This document shows positions 43,597 to 51,933 of a stretch of DNA of 64,000 bases, piece after piece. The stretch lies in NCBI GenBank assembly GCA_902812365.1, contig CADDZC010000012.1, positions 1-64,000 of the forward strand, given 5' to 3'. The notes under the pieces are model-generated. The model saw only the letters and a program-made list of their open reading frames with translations. It searched no databases and had not been told where the DNA came from. The position numbers were made by a program, and so were the translations under genes. Every line of letters starts with the position of its first letter. Position 1 is the first letter of the stretch. Source of the DNA: Acidobacteriota bacterium. GTDB taxonomy: Bacteria; Acidobacteriota; Terriglobia; UBA7540.

Positions 43597-44592
43597 ATGG
43601 CCGCCGTCGCCAGGCCGCAAACCGCCCAGGTCGATCGGCGGCTGAGGGAGCATCCGCTGCTCGCCGGTTGGGATTGGGAGCAAGTGCGGAGATATGGCGC
43701 GCAGTATTCGGAGGTGCTCGAGTACCGCTGCAGGTCGGATCCCAGCAAGCCTTCGATCCTCATCAAACATCGGCTCGGAATTGTTCCCGCCGAGCGCACG
43801 GAGGAGAGCTTGGCGAGGGAGTTTCGAGGGCTCCAGGCGCTTTGGAGCCGGGCCGGAGCGGCGCTCGAAGGCACAATGCCAAAACCGATCGCTTACCTGC
43901 CCGAAGTCCTGGCCATTGTATTCGAAAAGCTCCCCGGCACGACCCTGGAGACGCTCCTCAAGCGGCGCGGCAACCGGCTCGCCGGACGGTTCTGCCTCCC
44001 GACGTTTTTTCACGTCGGGCATCAACTCGGACGCTGGCTGCGCCGGTTTCAGCAGGCGACGGCTCAGCCGCCCCTGCCGCACGACTCCACGGTCTATCTC
44101 GAGAGGGTGTTGACGTGGCTTGACCGATGTCGGCGCGGTGGAATGAGCGAGGCCATCGCCGCCGAAGTGGGAGCGCTCGCGCGCCGGGCCGCCGACCGCA
44201 TCGAGGGATCGGTGGTCCCTGCCGCCGCCTCGCACGGCGACCTCATACCGGTCAACATTCTCGTGGACGGGGCGCGGATTGCCGTCGTCGATTTCGGCGG
44301 CGTGCGCGAGCGGGAGCCCGTGTACAAAGACGCGGGTTTCCTGGCCGCCTACTGGGGCTTGATGGAGAATTCTGGCTTCTACTCGCGTCCGGTGATGAAG
44401 GCGCTGCAGCGGGGTTTTCTCGCCGGCTACGGAAACGTCGATTCTCCGGCGCTGCTGGACCTTTACGTTGTCGAGGCTCTGCTGGATATCCTGGCCTGCC
44501 AGTTCGAGGCGCGGCGCAAGGGATGGCGCCGGCTGCGAAAGCTTGAGACGTACCTGGCCGCAGAATCGCGCCGCCGGTTAGGGCCGCCATAA
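43597..44592 (+). CDS. APH-fold small-molecule kinase
   Basis: 331 residues of the aminoglycoside-phosphotransferase/protein-kinase-like fold. The beta-3 lysine is likely Lys57 (ILIKH), the catalytic loop is SHGDLIPVNILV (Asp215, Asn220), and the metal-binding motif is VDFGG (Asp232). The N-lobe is short. Such enzymes phosphorylate antibiotics, choline, sugars or LPS core residues. ATG 43597 lies one base after the CysQ stop, so the gene is coupled to the PAPS group. A role in modifying a sugar or nucleotide in this pathway is plausible, antibiotic resistance less so. Confidence 0.75.
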   Translation: MAAVARPQTAQVDRRLREHPLLAGWDWEQVRRYGAQYSEVLEYRCRSDPSKPSILIKHRLGIVPAERTEESLAREFRGLQALWSRAGAALEGTMPKPIAYLPEVLAIVFEKLPGTTLETLLKRRGNRLAGRFCLPTFFHVGHQLGRWLRRFQQATAQPPLPHDSTVYLERVLTWLDRCRRGGMSEAIAAEVGALARRAADRIEGSVVPAAASHGDLIPVNILVDGARIAVVDFGGVREREPVYKDAGFLAAYWGLMENSGFYSRPVMKALQRGFLAGYGNVDSPALLDLYVVEALLDILACQFEARRKGWRRLRKLETYLAAESRRRLGPP

Positions 44593-44646
44593 GCGAAAAA
44601 ACGGGAGCACGGGGGGAGCGGGCTCTCCGCGCCCTGCCGGGAAGGA

Positions 44647-45381
44647 ATGAACGAAGCGCCGTCACGAAAACCCGAAGTGGTGGAGTATCGCATCGGCCGC
44701 CAGGGTCTCGGCGACGCCGCCGCCTACGACGCTCTCCGGTACACGGGTCCGGCCCAGGAGTATAAGCAGGCCGTCATGGCCGGAGCTTATCGGCGGCTGA
44801 TCGGGCCGCTTGCCGGCCGGCGAGTGCTCGACGTCGGCTGCGGCACCGGCCGGGGCGTGGTGGAATTTATCCCCGAGGCGCAGTTCGCCGTCGGCTGTGA
44901 CGCCTCGCTGGACATGCTGGCGCTCGCCGTAACGAAGGCCCGGGGCCAGCGTGCCGGCGCGTTTGCGGCCGCTTATGCGCAAGACCTCCCCTTCGCCGAC
45001 GGCGAGTTTGACGTGGTCACCTCGCTCAATTTTCTCCACCTTTTCAGCCTGGAAACCCAGCGCCGCATGATCTCCGAGATGAAGCGCGTCGCGAAGCCCG
45101 GAGGCACTTTGGTGCTGGAGTTCGATAACGCGTTGCAAGGGCTCGCCATCGGGCTCTACAAGCGATGGTCGGGGCGCGAGCAGGGGTTGTTCCCGAGCGA
45201 AATCCGCCGCGTCATTGGCGGCGACTGCCGCATCGTGCGGGTGTGCGGGGCCGTCTTTCCCGTCCTCTGGCGACTGTTTTACCGCGCCCCGCGCTGGGGC
45301 CGGCCGATCGAAAAGCTAGCCTACGTGCCGCCCTTTAATCGTCTGGCCCATCGGGTCTACTATCAGCTTCTGAAAACGTAG
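44647..45381 (+). CDS. SAM-dependent class I methyltransferase
   Basis: 244 residues. Motif I is VLDVGCGTGRG (about 60-70), motif II-like AVGCDAS, motif IV DVVTSLNFLHLF and post-motif KPGGTLVLEFDN. The C-terminus is basic and aromatic (LFYRAPRWGRPIEKLAYVPPFNRL), which could bind membrane or a lipid-linked sugar. It resembles Methyltransf_11 enzymes that methylate sugars or lipids. GGAAGGA precedes ATG 44647. It is the last gene of the plus-strand run. Substrate unknown. Confidence 0.8.
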   Translation: MNEAPSRKPEVVEYRIGRQGLGDAAAYDALRYTGPAQEYKQAVMAGAYRRLIGPLAGRRVLDVGCGTGRGVVEFIPEAQFAVGCDASLDMLALAVTKARGQRAGAFAAAYAQDLPFADGEFDVVTSLNFLHLFSLETQRRMISEMKRVAKPGGTLVLEFDNALQGLAIGLYKRWSGREQGLFPSEIRRVIGGDCRIVRVCGAVFPVLWRLFYRAPRWGRPIEKLAYVPPFNRLAHRVYYQLLKT

Positions 45382-45400
45382 GCAACCCCGCCACAACCGT

Positions 45401-45420
45401 TCCCGCCCTCCCCCGCGGGA
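45401..45420. terminator. Hairpin between convergent genes
   Basis: TCCCGC (45401-45406) and GCGGGA (45415-45420) form a 6-bp stem with an 8-base loop in the 48-base gap between the converging methyltransferase and secreted-protein genes. The position suits a two-way terminator, but there is no U-tract. Confidence 0.35.
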
Positions 45421-45429
45421 CGTCGCCAG

Positions 45430-47412
45430 TCACTGCAGGTGAATGATAAACGCGTCGGTCCGGCAGCGCGAGCCGTGCTTGGGGCAGGGAGGACTTCCGC
45501 GCCGATAAGTTCCCAGTCTCCAGAGCCAGTTCGAGCCGAAAATGAAGTAGCGTCCGTCCTGGGAGACTTGGCCGATCGGCTGCATCGAGAAGCTGACTCC
45601 GCCGTAGGGATTGAGGAGGGGCGCGGCCCGCACATGCCCGAAACGCCAAACGGTTCCGCTGCCGTCGGCGGCAATGCCCAGAATTTCCTGATTCCAGGCG
45701 CTTCGAATCTTTACGGCCGGATTACTGTCCCCGTTCAGGCTGCCGTTTCCGCGGCGGGCGCGGGAATTATAGAAGGCGGCGATAATCGGCGCGGAGTCGG
45801 ACGGATCATCGTTATTCCAACTGATGTGGACGTCTTGGGGAGCATAACCACCGGGCACGAGAGGCACCAATTTCAACGGTTCGCGGAAGAAATCCGTGGG
45901 CTGCAGGAGCATGCCGAGGCCCGCATCGGACAGGGCCTGGTTAGTCCAGACGGCGTAACCGTTGGCCATGTGGCCGAAGCAGGTACCGCCGGTACAGGCC
46001 AGCACGGTGCTGGTGCCGGGCCGCCACCAGAAGACGGAGTAACCTTGCTGGTAGTTGATGCGGACAGAAGAGCCGTCACGGGTGATCTGGGCGTTGTGGA
46101 CATTGTACCCGGCTGTGTTCGTGCGCGGCGGCGGAGGTCCGCCGGCCAGAGGTTGCGTCTGAGTGTAACTCAGATATCCGTTACCCACCCCGCGCCGCTG
46201 CAACACCTCGTTCCCGGAGCCGATGCCGATATAGAGGTTGAACGGCCGGCAGCCGGAGAGGTTCGCCGTGCACCTCAATGCGCCGGGAGGAGCCAGGAGT
46301 TTGCTGGGGTTCGGGTAAGGCGGAAACACAATCCGGAGCGACCCCGTGGCTGTCGCCGGCATGGAGGCGCAGGTCTCTCCCCCGGCCGTCGTTTCGCCAT
46401 TCGAGGGGCTCATTTGGGTGGCGAGTGTGAGCTGCACGCAATAGATTGCCGGACCCGTCAACCGGCCCCCGGCCGACAAGGCGATTACGGCGGGAGCGGC
46501 GGGCGGCGGGAGTATGCCCACGCCGTCGAGCACCGGCGCCGCCGCCATGCCGGTTCCCCCCGTCCGGCCCGTTCGGGTGTCGTACCAGTAACATTCCCCG
46601 AGGCTAGCGTCGTAGTAGAGGACCAGCGTGGCATGGCCCTGCCCGCTTCCGCCCCGGAAAAAACTGAACTTCATATCGTCCGCGCTTTGGGACAGGTCCT
46701 GCGCGTAGGGGCCAGGCACCTGCGGCAGGCCCGGGCAGCCCGCCGTGTCATAGACGGTTTGAATGCCGGCCGCGTCGCGAGCGAAGTCGTATTTCGAGAT
46801 GCGGGTCGTATGGTTGACGGCGTAGACCACCGTCGGGCTCACGTAACTCCAGTTGCAGTCAGACTGCCCGGCGCTCGCGTTGCACAAATTGAGCCCTCCG
46901 AGCGTATTGAATCCATTCGTGAAACCGTGGGGAAAGGCTCCCGGCGCCCCATCCAAGCGCGCCAGCCGCAGGGTCTGAGCGTCCAGGGCAAAAACCAGCG
47001 TCAGGCCGCCCGTGCTTTGCACGCTGACCCGATAACCGCCGCCGCCGAACAGGGTGGAGTCAAATTTGCTCCATACGTTGCGCTCGGCGCTCGAATTCGG
47101 CGCGAAGCTGTCATATCGCAACCACCAGGCGTAAGGAGCTTCCGTGTTGGCGTCGGTCACCCGCACCATGGGCTCGCCGAAATCGTTGATGAAAGGCACG
47201 CCGGTGTTGCCGACCGCCGACAGGTGCAGGGGGTCCGGCCGGTAGTCCTGAAAGCTGATGTCGGTGCGGGCGCACGGATAAGGCGGGACGCCATCGCACG
47301 GAGCCTGGGCGGCGCTCGGTCGCGGAAAGCTGAGCAATAGCCACAACAGAAAAAGAGCCGGAAACTCGGCTTGGCGCCGCTGTTGAGCGCGACTCCCGGG
47401 GTTTTTCACCAT
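45430..47412 (-). CDS. Secreted protein of unknown family (paralogue of 49334-51673)
   Basis: 660 residues with a signal peptide (about 1-35, core FPALFLLWLLLSFPRPSAAQ). The rest is extracytoplasmic, rich in Gly, Asn, Ser and aromatic residues, with several cysteines (for example YWYDTRTGRTGGTG and TVLACTGGTCFGHMANGYA) and repeated WxxxG and YDxxxG turns that suggest a beta-propeller or jelly-roll. It shares a run of motifs in the same order with the protein at 49334-51673: KYDFARDAAGIQT/KYDFANDAAGIQT, YNVHNAQ/YNIHQSR, INYQQG/ISYQQG and ISWNNDDPSD/QSWNNRNPTD. No catalytic motif or known domain is recognised. ATG 47412 has AGGAGG at the right distance. The opposite strand is also open along most of the gene but lacks these features. 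Confidence 0.75.
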   Translation of the reverse strand: MVKNPGSRAQQRRQAEFPALFLLWLLLSFPRPSAAQAPCDGVPPYPCARTDISFQDYRPDPLHLSAVGNTGVPFINDFGEPMVRVTDANTEAPYAWWLRYDSFAPNSSAERNVWSKFDSTLFGGGGYRVSVQSTGGLTLVFALDAQTLRLARLDGAPGAFPHGFTNGFNTLGGLNLCNASAGQSDCNWSYVSPTVVYAVNHTTRISKYDFARDAAGIQTVYDTAGCPGLPQVPGPYAQDLSQSADDMKFSFFRGGSGQGHATLVLYYDASLGECYWYDTRTGRTGGTGMAAAPVLDGVGILPPPAAPAVIALSAGGRLTGPAIYCVQLTLATQMSPSNGETTAGGETCASMPATATGSLRIVFPPYPNPSKLLAPPGALRCTANLSGCRPFNLYIGIGSGNEVLQRRGVGNGYLSYTQTQPLAGGPPPPRTNTAGYNVHNAQITRDGSSVRINYQQGYSVFWWRPGTSTVLACTGGTCFGHMANGYAVWTNQALSDAGLGMLLQPTDFFREPLKLVPLVPGGYAPQDVHISWNNDDPSDSAPIIAAFYNSRARRGNGSLNGDSNPAVKIRSAWNQEILGIAADGSGTVWRFGHVRAAPLLNPYGGVSFSMQPIGQVSQDGRYFIFGSNWLWRLGTYRRGSPPCPKHGSRCRTDAFIIHLQ

Positions 47413-47686
47413 GATCGGCCTCCTGGACTGAAATGGGCTGACCGGCCGTGCCGACCGCGCGCGTTGAGAGGGCGCGGCGGCGAGGACTGCCGCGGCAATG
47501 TCCGGTGGGCGGCCTTCCGAGGCTTGGACCACGCCCCCGGGCGCAAGCGCACCAGTCTGGCGGAAAGGAGGTGGCGCTTCAATACCCCGCCGGTCAACTG
47601 CGGGTCCACTGTGCGGCATTCGAACCGCCCAGAGAACGGGCCGGGCGCGGGCGGGCATTAGCCCTCCGGCTCGCCCGGCTGCTACC

Positions 47687-49312
47687 ATGGGGGCTGTGGA
47701 CGGCCGGCTGGCAGCGCGGGAACACAACCCGGGGACAGGGGAAGCCGGCAGCGGCGCGGGGCCAGACGTTCGCCTCGTCATCGGCCTGACGATCCTTGCC
47801 CTTGCCGTGCGCTGCCTATTCCTCTACATCGCCCCCAACAATTCCACGGACGCCTGGGCCCGTTACCGAGGAGCCCTCGCCTGGACGCGCGACCCGAGTC
47901 ATCTCCCGCCGCCGACGGCCACGGACGCCTGGCTGCCGCTTCATTTTTGGCTGCTGGGTATCTGGCTGCGCATCTGGAATTCGGAAACGGGGGCCCGAGC
48001 GCTCAGCGTCCTGCTCGGTTCGCTGACCATTCCGCCTTACTGGGGCGTCGTCCGGCGCGCCTTCGGCGGCCGCGTTGCCGCGGCTTCCACCTTGTTGTTC
48101 GCCCTGTTCGGATTCCACATCGCCTTCAGTGTGACCACCGGTTCAGAAGCTCCGACCATCTTTTTGCTGGTCAGCGGACTGTACGCCTGGACGCGCTACG
48201 ACGAGGAAGAAAGCGGAAAATGGATAGCGCTGGCGGCCCTGGCGCTGGGCGCCGCCTGCCTCGTTCGCTTCGAGGCGTGGCTTTTCCTGCCGGTGCTTGA
48301 CGCGATGCTGCTCGACTATCCCCGCCACGCGGTCCGCGCCTGGTCGGCTCGTCGCGCCGCCGGACGAGCCTTGGCGTTCGCGTTGCCGACCTCGGCCGGA
48401 GTCATCGGATGGACGATCTACAGCTTCCTGAAGTGGGGCGATGCGCTGGCGCTCCCGCATCGAACCATCGAGCTGCGCCGGCATTTCGCTCCCTTGGTTC
48501 TCCGGCACTCGCCTCCGTTTCACGCCGCGGTTGTTCCCGCCTCGCTTCTAGTCTCGCTCAGCCCGCTCCTGCTGGCTCTGGCCGGGGCCGGAGCGGCGGA
48601 GGCGCTCCGGCGCGGCCCGAGGATCGGACGGAGCCTCGCCGTGCTCGGGCTCGTTCTGTTGGGTTTCGGCTGCTTCAACTCCCTGCGCTATGACATCACC
48701 CAGGTCCGCTACACCGTGATCTATAGTTGGTTGCTGATTCCTCTGGCCTTCGAGGCGGTGCAGCGCCTCGGCGAGCAATGGCGGTGGGCATCCTGGCCGG
48801 CCTCCCGGGGCGCCGTGGTGGCGTTCTTTCTGCTCTGGCAAGCGGGAATCGTGGCCGGCGCCGCCTACGCTCCCGCTCCACTCGCCGACCATCTTGGTGC
48901 CGTCTCCCCCACCATACCCCTGCATCGGGAGATGCGGCAATTGACCGCATGGCTTCGCGGGCACCCGGCCGCTTCCGACCCGCTCGTCGTCGACGACTTC
49001 AACTGGGAGTCCGATGAAATTATGCGGTTTGGCGGCCGCAATCGAGGGCAAGACTTCTTCGTGAGTCCCGCCGATTACGCTTCCCGGGCGCGGCTGGCGC
49101 GCGAGGTGGATGATTACGTCGCCCGGCGCCATCCCGCGTTCGTGGTCTGCTCGCCCTTTGGGTTGATCGGCAGCCTCTGGTCGGTTGACGACCGCCCCAA
49201 CCTCGCCATTCCCGGCCTCGGGATCCGCTTGCGGCGCCAATGGCGTGGAAAGTTCTGGAGTGTGTACGCTATCGAATACGAGAAGGACCGCCCGCCGGTT
49301 TCCGAGCCGTAA
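47687..49312 (+). CDS. GT39/ArnT-like integral membrane glycosyltransferase
   Basis: 541 residues with about ten helices. The first periplasmic loop has NSTDAWARYRGALAW, containing the Asp-x-x-x-Arg pattern where dolichyl-phosphate-mannose/ArnT-type enzymes hold their catalytic acid, followed by WLPLHFWLLGIWLRIW and TIPPYWGVVRRAFG. The C-terminal ~130 residues form a soluble periplasmic domain (VDDFNWESDEIMRFGG). Such enzymes use polyprenyl-phosphate sugars to glycosylate proteins or lipids. It lies between the two paralogous secreted-protein genes on the opposite strand, making those proteins candidate acceptors (inference). ATG 47687 is chosen; the ribosome-binding site is weak. Confidence 0.75.
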   Translation: MGAVDGRLAAREHNPGTGEAGSGAGPDVRLVIGLTILALAVRCLFLYIAPNNSTDAWARYRGALAWTRDPSHLPPPTATDAWLPLHFWLLGIWLRIWNSETGARALSVLLGSLTIPPYWGVVRRAFGGRVAAASTLLFALFGFHIAFSVTTGSEAPTIFLLVSGLYAWTRYDEEESGKWIALAALALGAACLVRFEAWLFLPVLDAMLLDYPRHAVRAWSARRAAGRALAFALPTSAGVIGWTIYSFLKWGDALALPHRTIELRRHFAPLVLRHSPPFHAAVVPASLLVSLSPLLLALAGAGAAEALRRGPRIGRSLAVLGLVLLGFGCFNSLRYDITQVRYTVIYSWLLIPLAFEAVQRLGEQWRWASWPASRGAVVAFFLLWQAGIVAGAAYAPAPLADHLGAVSPTIPLHREMRQLTAWLRGHPAASDPLVVDDFNWESDEIMRFGGRNRGQDFFVSPADYASRARLAREVDDYVARRHPAFVVCSPFGLIGSLWSVDDRPNLAIPGLGIRLRRQWRGKFWSVYAIEYEKDRPPVSEP

Positions 49313-49333
49313 GCCGCCGGCGCCCATCCCGGC

Positions 49334-51673
49334 CTACTTCGTCTCGATCACCCACACATCCAGCCGCGTCTGGCCGCAGCTTTGTATGGCAGGCGCGCCA
49401 GGTGGGCCGAGGTTGATCCAAGTGACACTGCCGTCGGTAATGGTTGTGCCAGGAGTCGAGCTCCAAGCCGGAGCGGTGGAGCCGGATGTGCCTCCGACCT
49501 TCGCGCATTCCAGATTCGTGCCGTCGGTGATGACGTAGTTAGCAGCGTAAGAGTGCGATGCTACCCAGGCGTTGAACCCACCCACCACGCCCTCACCCTG
49601 CTGTCCCAGCGTCCAGTTCAAGGCACTCTTGCAGAGCGCGAAGCGGCCGTCCTGGTTGATCTGGCAGATCCCTTGATTGCCGAACAGAGTATTGCCCTGC
49701 GTTTGGGCAGCGGCGGTATTGGGCGTAGGGGCGGCACGTGGCTGTGCCACACGCCACACTCGGTTACTGCCGTCCGTGGCCATGAGCAGCAGCTCCTGGT
49801 CATAGGGCCCGTTGGGAGCCAGGCAAGGGTTGGTGAGGTTGGTGGTGCCGTCGCCGGTGCACGCGCGCGAGTTGTAAAAGACCTGCAAGAAGGGAACTGT
49901 GTCGGTGGGGTTGCGGTTATTCCAGCTTTGGTGGCCGTCAGTCGGTGCGGTGTAGGAAAGGGAATTGACGCCCGCCCAGCCGCTGATGTTGCCAATCGGG
50001 CGAATGAGCAACCCAAGTGACCCGACGCCGGATGGCGCGTCCTGATTCACGTATTTAGCGAATCCAGCGACGCGGTGGCCGTCACATTGGTTGGTATCGC
50101 CGTCACCGCCATTGCACCAGGTGATGGTGGTGGTTCCAGGCGACCAGATGAACGTCGTGTTACCCTGCTGGTAACTGATCAAAACCGTCTGGCCGCGCCC
50201 GTCCATGCGCGATTGGTGGATGTTATAACCGGCCGTACTCACCGTCGGCGGGGCAGCGCCGGACACAAGCGGGGACGTGAGCGTGGTATTACTGCAGGTA
50301 TACGCCCCGCCGCCATTGCCGCTAGCCGTACAAGCGATGCCGGCCTTTTGAAGCGTCTCCGCGCCTGAAGCTCCCGAAGACAGGCAGCCGCCCGTCGCGC
50401 CAGCGTTCTGGCACGAGGCGTATAGGTTCCAGTTGTTGATGATGAGGCCGTAAGGATTTCCGGCCACCGTATTCCAGTCGGACGGGCCGGTGACGGTGAT
50501 GCTGCCGCTGCCGTTGTTAGCGCAGTTGATGGATACCGACTGTTCTGCGGAGGAAATGGTTTCGCCGTTACCACCTGCCGCCTGGTGCAGGGCCACTTGG
50601 CCGGTCATCTTGAGGTAGTAGGTTCCGTTTTGGAGCGTTCCCGAGCAGCCGGTGGTGATCATGGATGGTGTGAGGGTCGGGGGCGAAAGCAGTCCGACGC
50701 CAGTCGTGGTTGTCGCCATGCCAGTACCACCGACCTGGCTGGTGACGGTGTCATACCAGTAGCAGGCTCCCGTAGTGGCATTGTAATCCACTACCAGGCG
50801 GGGGTCCCCCTGGCTCGATCCCCCAAAAAACCAGGAGAACTGAGTGTCGTCGTTCGATTGGGAGAGCCCCTGGGCGTAGTTGGCCGTGATCGTCGGCATT
50901 CCTGGGCAAGCCGTGGAGGTGGCGTTGAAGAGCGTCTGGATGCCGGCCGCGTCGTTCGCGAAGTCATACTTCACCAGTTGCGTGCCGCTCTGAACTCCGT
51001 ACATCACCGTCGGGTTCGTATACGCCCAGTTACCGTACGACTGGGCGGTGGCACTGTTGGAGATTTTCAGCGCGCCGTAATTGAACCCTTGAGTGAAGCC
51101 GTGAGGCCATGATCCGGCGCTGCCGTCGAGCCGCTGAAGCGCCATCGTCTTCGAGTCCATGGCGAAGATGGCGGAGCCCCCGCCCTGGTTGTAGACGATG
51201 AACAGATAGCAGGGATCGCCGCCAAATCCCTGCCCTTGGGCGCCGAACGAGCAGGTGGGGTTCAGCGCGCTCCAGGTGTTGGCTTCTGCGGAGCTGTCGG
51301 TGCCCCAGGTATAGTAGTCGTGATAGTTGTTGTAGGCGTGGTCGGTCATGGCGTCCGTCACCCGCACCGCCCGCTCGCCAGATTCGGGCAGAATGAACAC
51401 TTGGCCCGTGTTGCCCGTGGCTCCGAAAATGACGGGGAGCGACTGCAAGGGATGAGTGGCCTGATCGATTGGCGCGCACGGCCGCGGACTGTATCCCGCG
51501 CACGCCATGAGCGAAGTACCCGCGCCGCCGACAACCGAGCCTCTGAGCAAGGCAGGCGCGAGGGCCACCAGCACGACAGCCGCACCGCATAGCGAGCGCC
51601 AGGCCGTCCGTGAGAGGCGAGCGAAACCAGCGCGCCGGGAGGCTCCGAATGGGTTGGGAAATCGATAGTTCAC
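49334..51673 (-). CDS. Secreted protein of unknown family with an added C-terminal module (paralogue)
   Basis: 779 residues. The signal peptide (about 1-45) is long and Arg-rich with core SLCGAAVVLVALAPALLRG. The body matches the 660-residue protein at 45430-47412 motif by motif (KYDFANDAAGIQTLFN, YWYDTVTSQVGGTGMA, YNIHQSR, QSWNNRNPTDTVPF, FYNSRACTGDGTTN). An extra ~60-residue module near the C-terminus (FNAWVASHSYAANYVITDG through ITDGSVTWINLG) has the W-x-Y-x-x-G-x-V layout of small binding modules in phage and surface proteins and is absent from the paralogue. GTG 51673 has GGAGG 8 bases upstream, 17 bases after the stop of the 58-residue gene. Function unknown. Confidence 0.75.
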   Translation of the reverse strand: MNYRFPNPFGASRRAGFARLSRTAWRSLCGAAVVLVALAPALLRGSVVGGAGTSLMACAGYSPRPCAPIDQATHPLQSLPVIFGATGNTGQVFILPESGERAVRVTDAMTDHAYNNYHDYYTWGTDSSAEANTWSALNPTCSFGAQGQGFGGDPCYLFIVYNQGGGSAIFAMDSKTMALQRLDGSAGSWPHGFTQGFNYGALKISNSATAQSYGNWAYTNPTVMYGVQSGTQLVKYDFANDAAGIQTLFNATSTACPGMPTITANYAQGLSQSNDDTQFSWFFGGSSQGDPRLVVDYNATTGACYWYDTVTSQVGGTGMATTTTGVGLLSPPTLTPSMITTGCSGTLQNGTYYLKMTGQVALHQAAGGNGETISSAEQSVSINCANNGSGSITVTGPSDWNTVAGNPYGLIINNWNLYASCQNAGATGGCLSSGASGAETLQKAGIACTASGNGGGAYTCSNTTLTSPLVSGAAPPTVSTAGYNIHQSRMDGRGQTVLISYQQGNTTFIWSPGTTTITWCNGGDGDTNQCDGHRVAGFAKYVNQDAPSGVGSLGLLIRPIGNISGWAGVNSLSYTAPTDGHQSWNNRNPTDTVPFLQVFYNSRACTGDGTTNLTNPCLAPNGPYDQELLLMATDGSNRVWRVAQPRAAPTPNTAAAQTQGNTLFGNQGICQINQDGRFALCKSALNWTLGQQGEGVVGGFNAWVASHSYAANYVITDGTNLECAKVGGTSGSTAPAWSSTPGTTITDGSVTWINLGPPGAPAIQSCGQTRLDVWVIETK

Positions 51674-51690
51674 GGCCGTGGCCTCCAGCT

Positions 51691-51867
51691 TTAAAGGATT
51701 TTACCGACCTTGGAAGCGGCCTTGTCAGCGGCTTGCCCAGCGGCTTGCACAGCGGCGTGAAGAGCGCTGATCTCCGCCCGCAGCGCGAGTTCCGCCCGTC
51801 TCTTCCATATCCAACAAACAGCCGCTCCCATGATGAAGCCGGCCATAAACGCAATGGCCATCGACAT
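51691..51867 (-). CDS. 58-residue single-pass membrane protein
   Basis: A small gene with a textbook ribosome-binding site (AAGGAG seven bases before ATG 51867) and its own TAA stop. Residues 3-20 (MAIAFMAGFIMGAAVCWI) form one membrane helix, followed by KRR and an Ala-rich amphipathic helix (about 28-58) with QAAGQAADKAA repeats. It is placed between the tail-fibre-like gene and the 779-residue secreted protein on the same strand, spaced like an operon (66 and 17 bases). It resembles small YtxH-type proteins only in layout. It may anchor or assist the neighbouring exported proteins. Confidence 0.7.
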   Translation of the reverse strand: MSMAIAFMAGFIMGAAVCWIWKRRAELALRAEISALHAAVQAAGQAADKAASKVGKIL

Positions 51868-51933
51868 AGTGTTGCTCCTTTCTGCGTTGAATTCCCAGCG
51901 GCGTCCTGGGTCGCCCCCGCCGCCGGTCGCCTG

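Noticed and set aside
43597-44592. Antibiotic-resistance aminoglycoside phosphotransferase
   Set aside because: Only the fold-level kinase motifs match; context is sulfur and glycan metabolism.
45439-47340. A 633-codon plus-strand frame opposite the 660-residue secreted protein
   Set aside because: The minus-strand frame has a signal peptide, an AGGAGG site and a paralogue; the plus frame has none.
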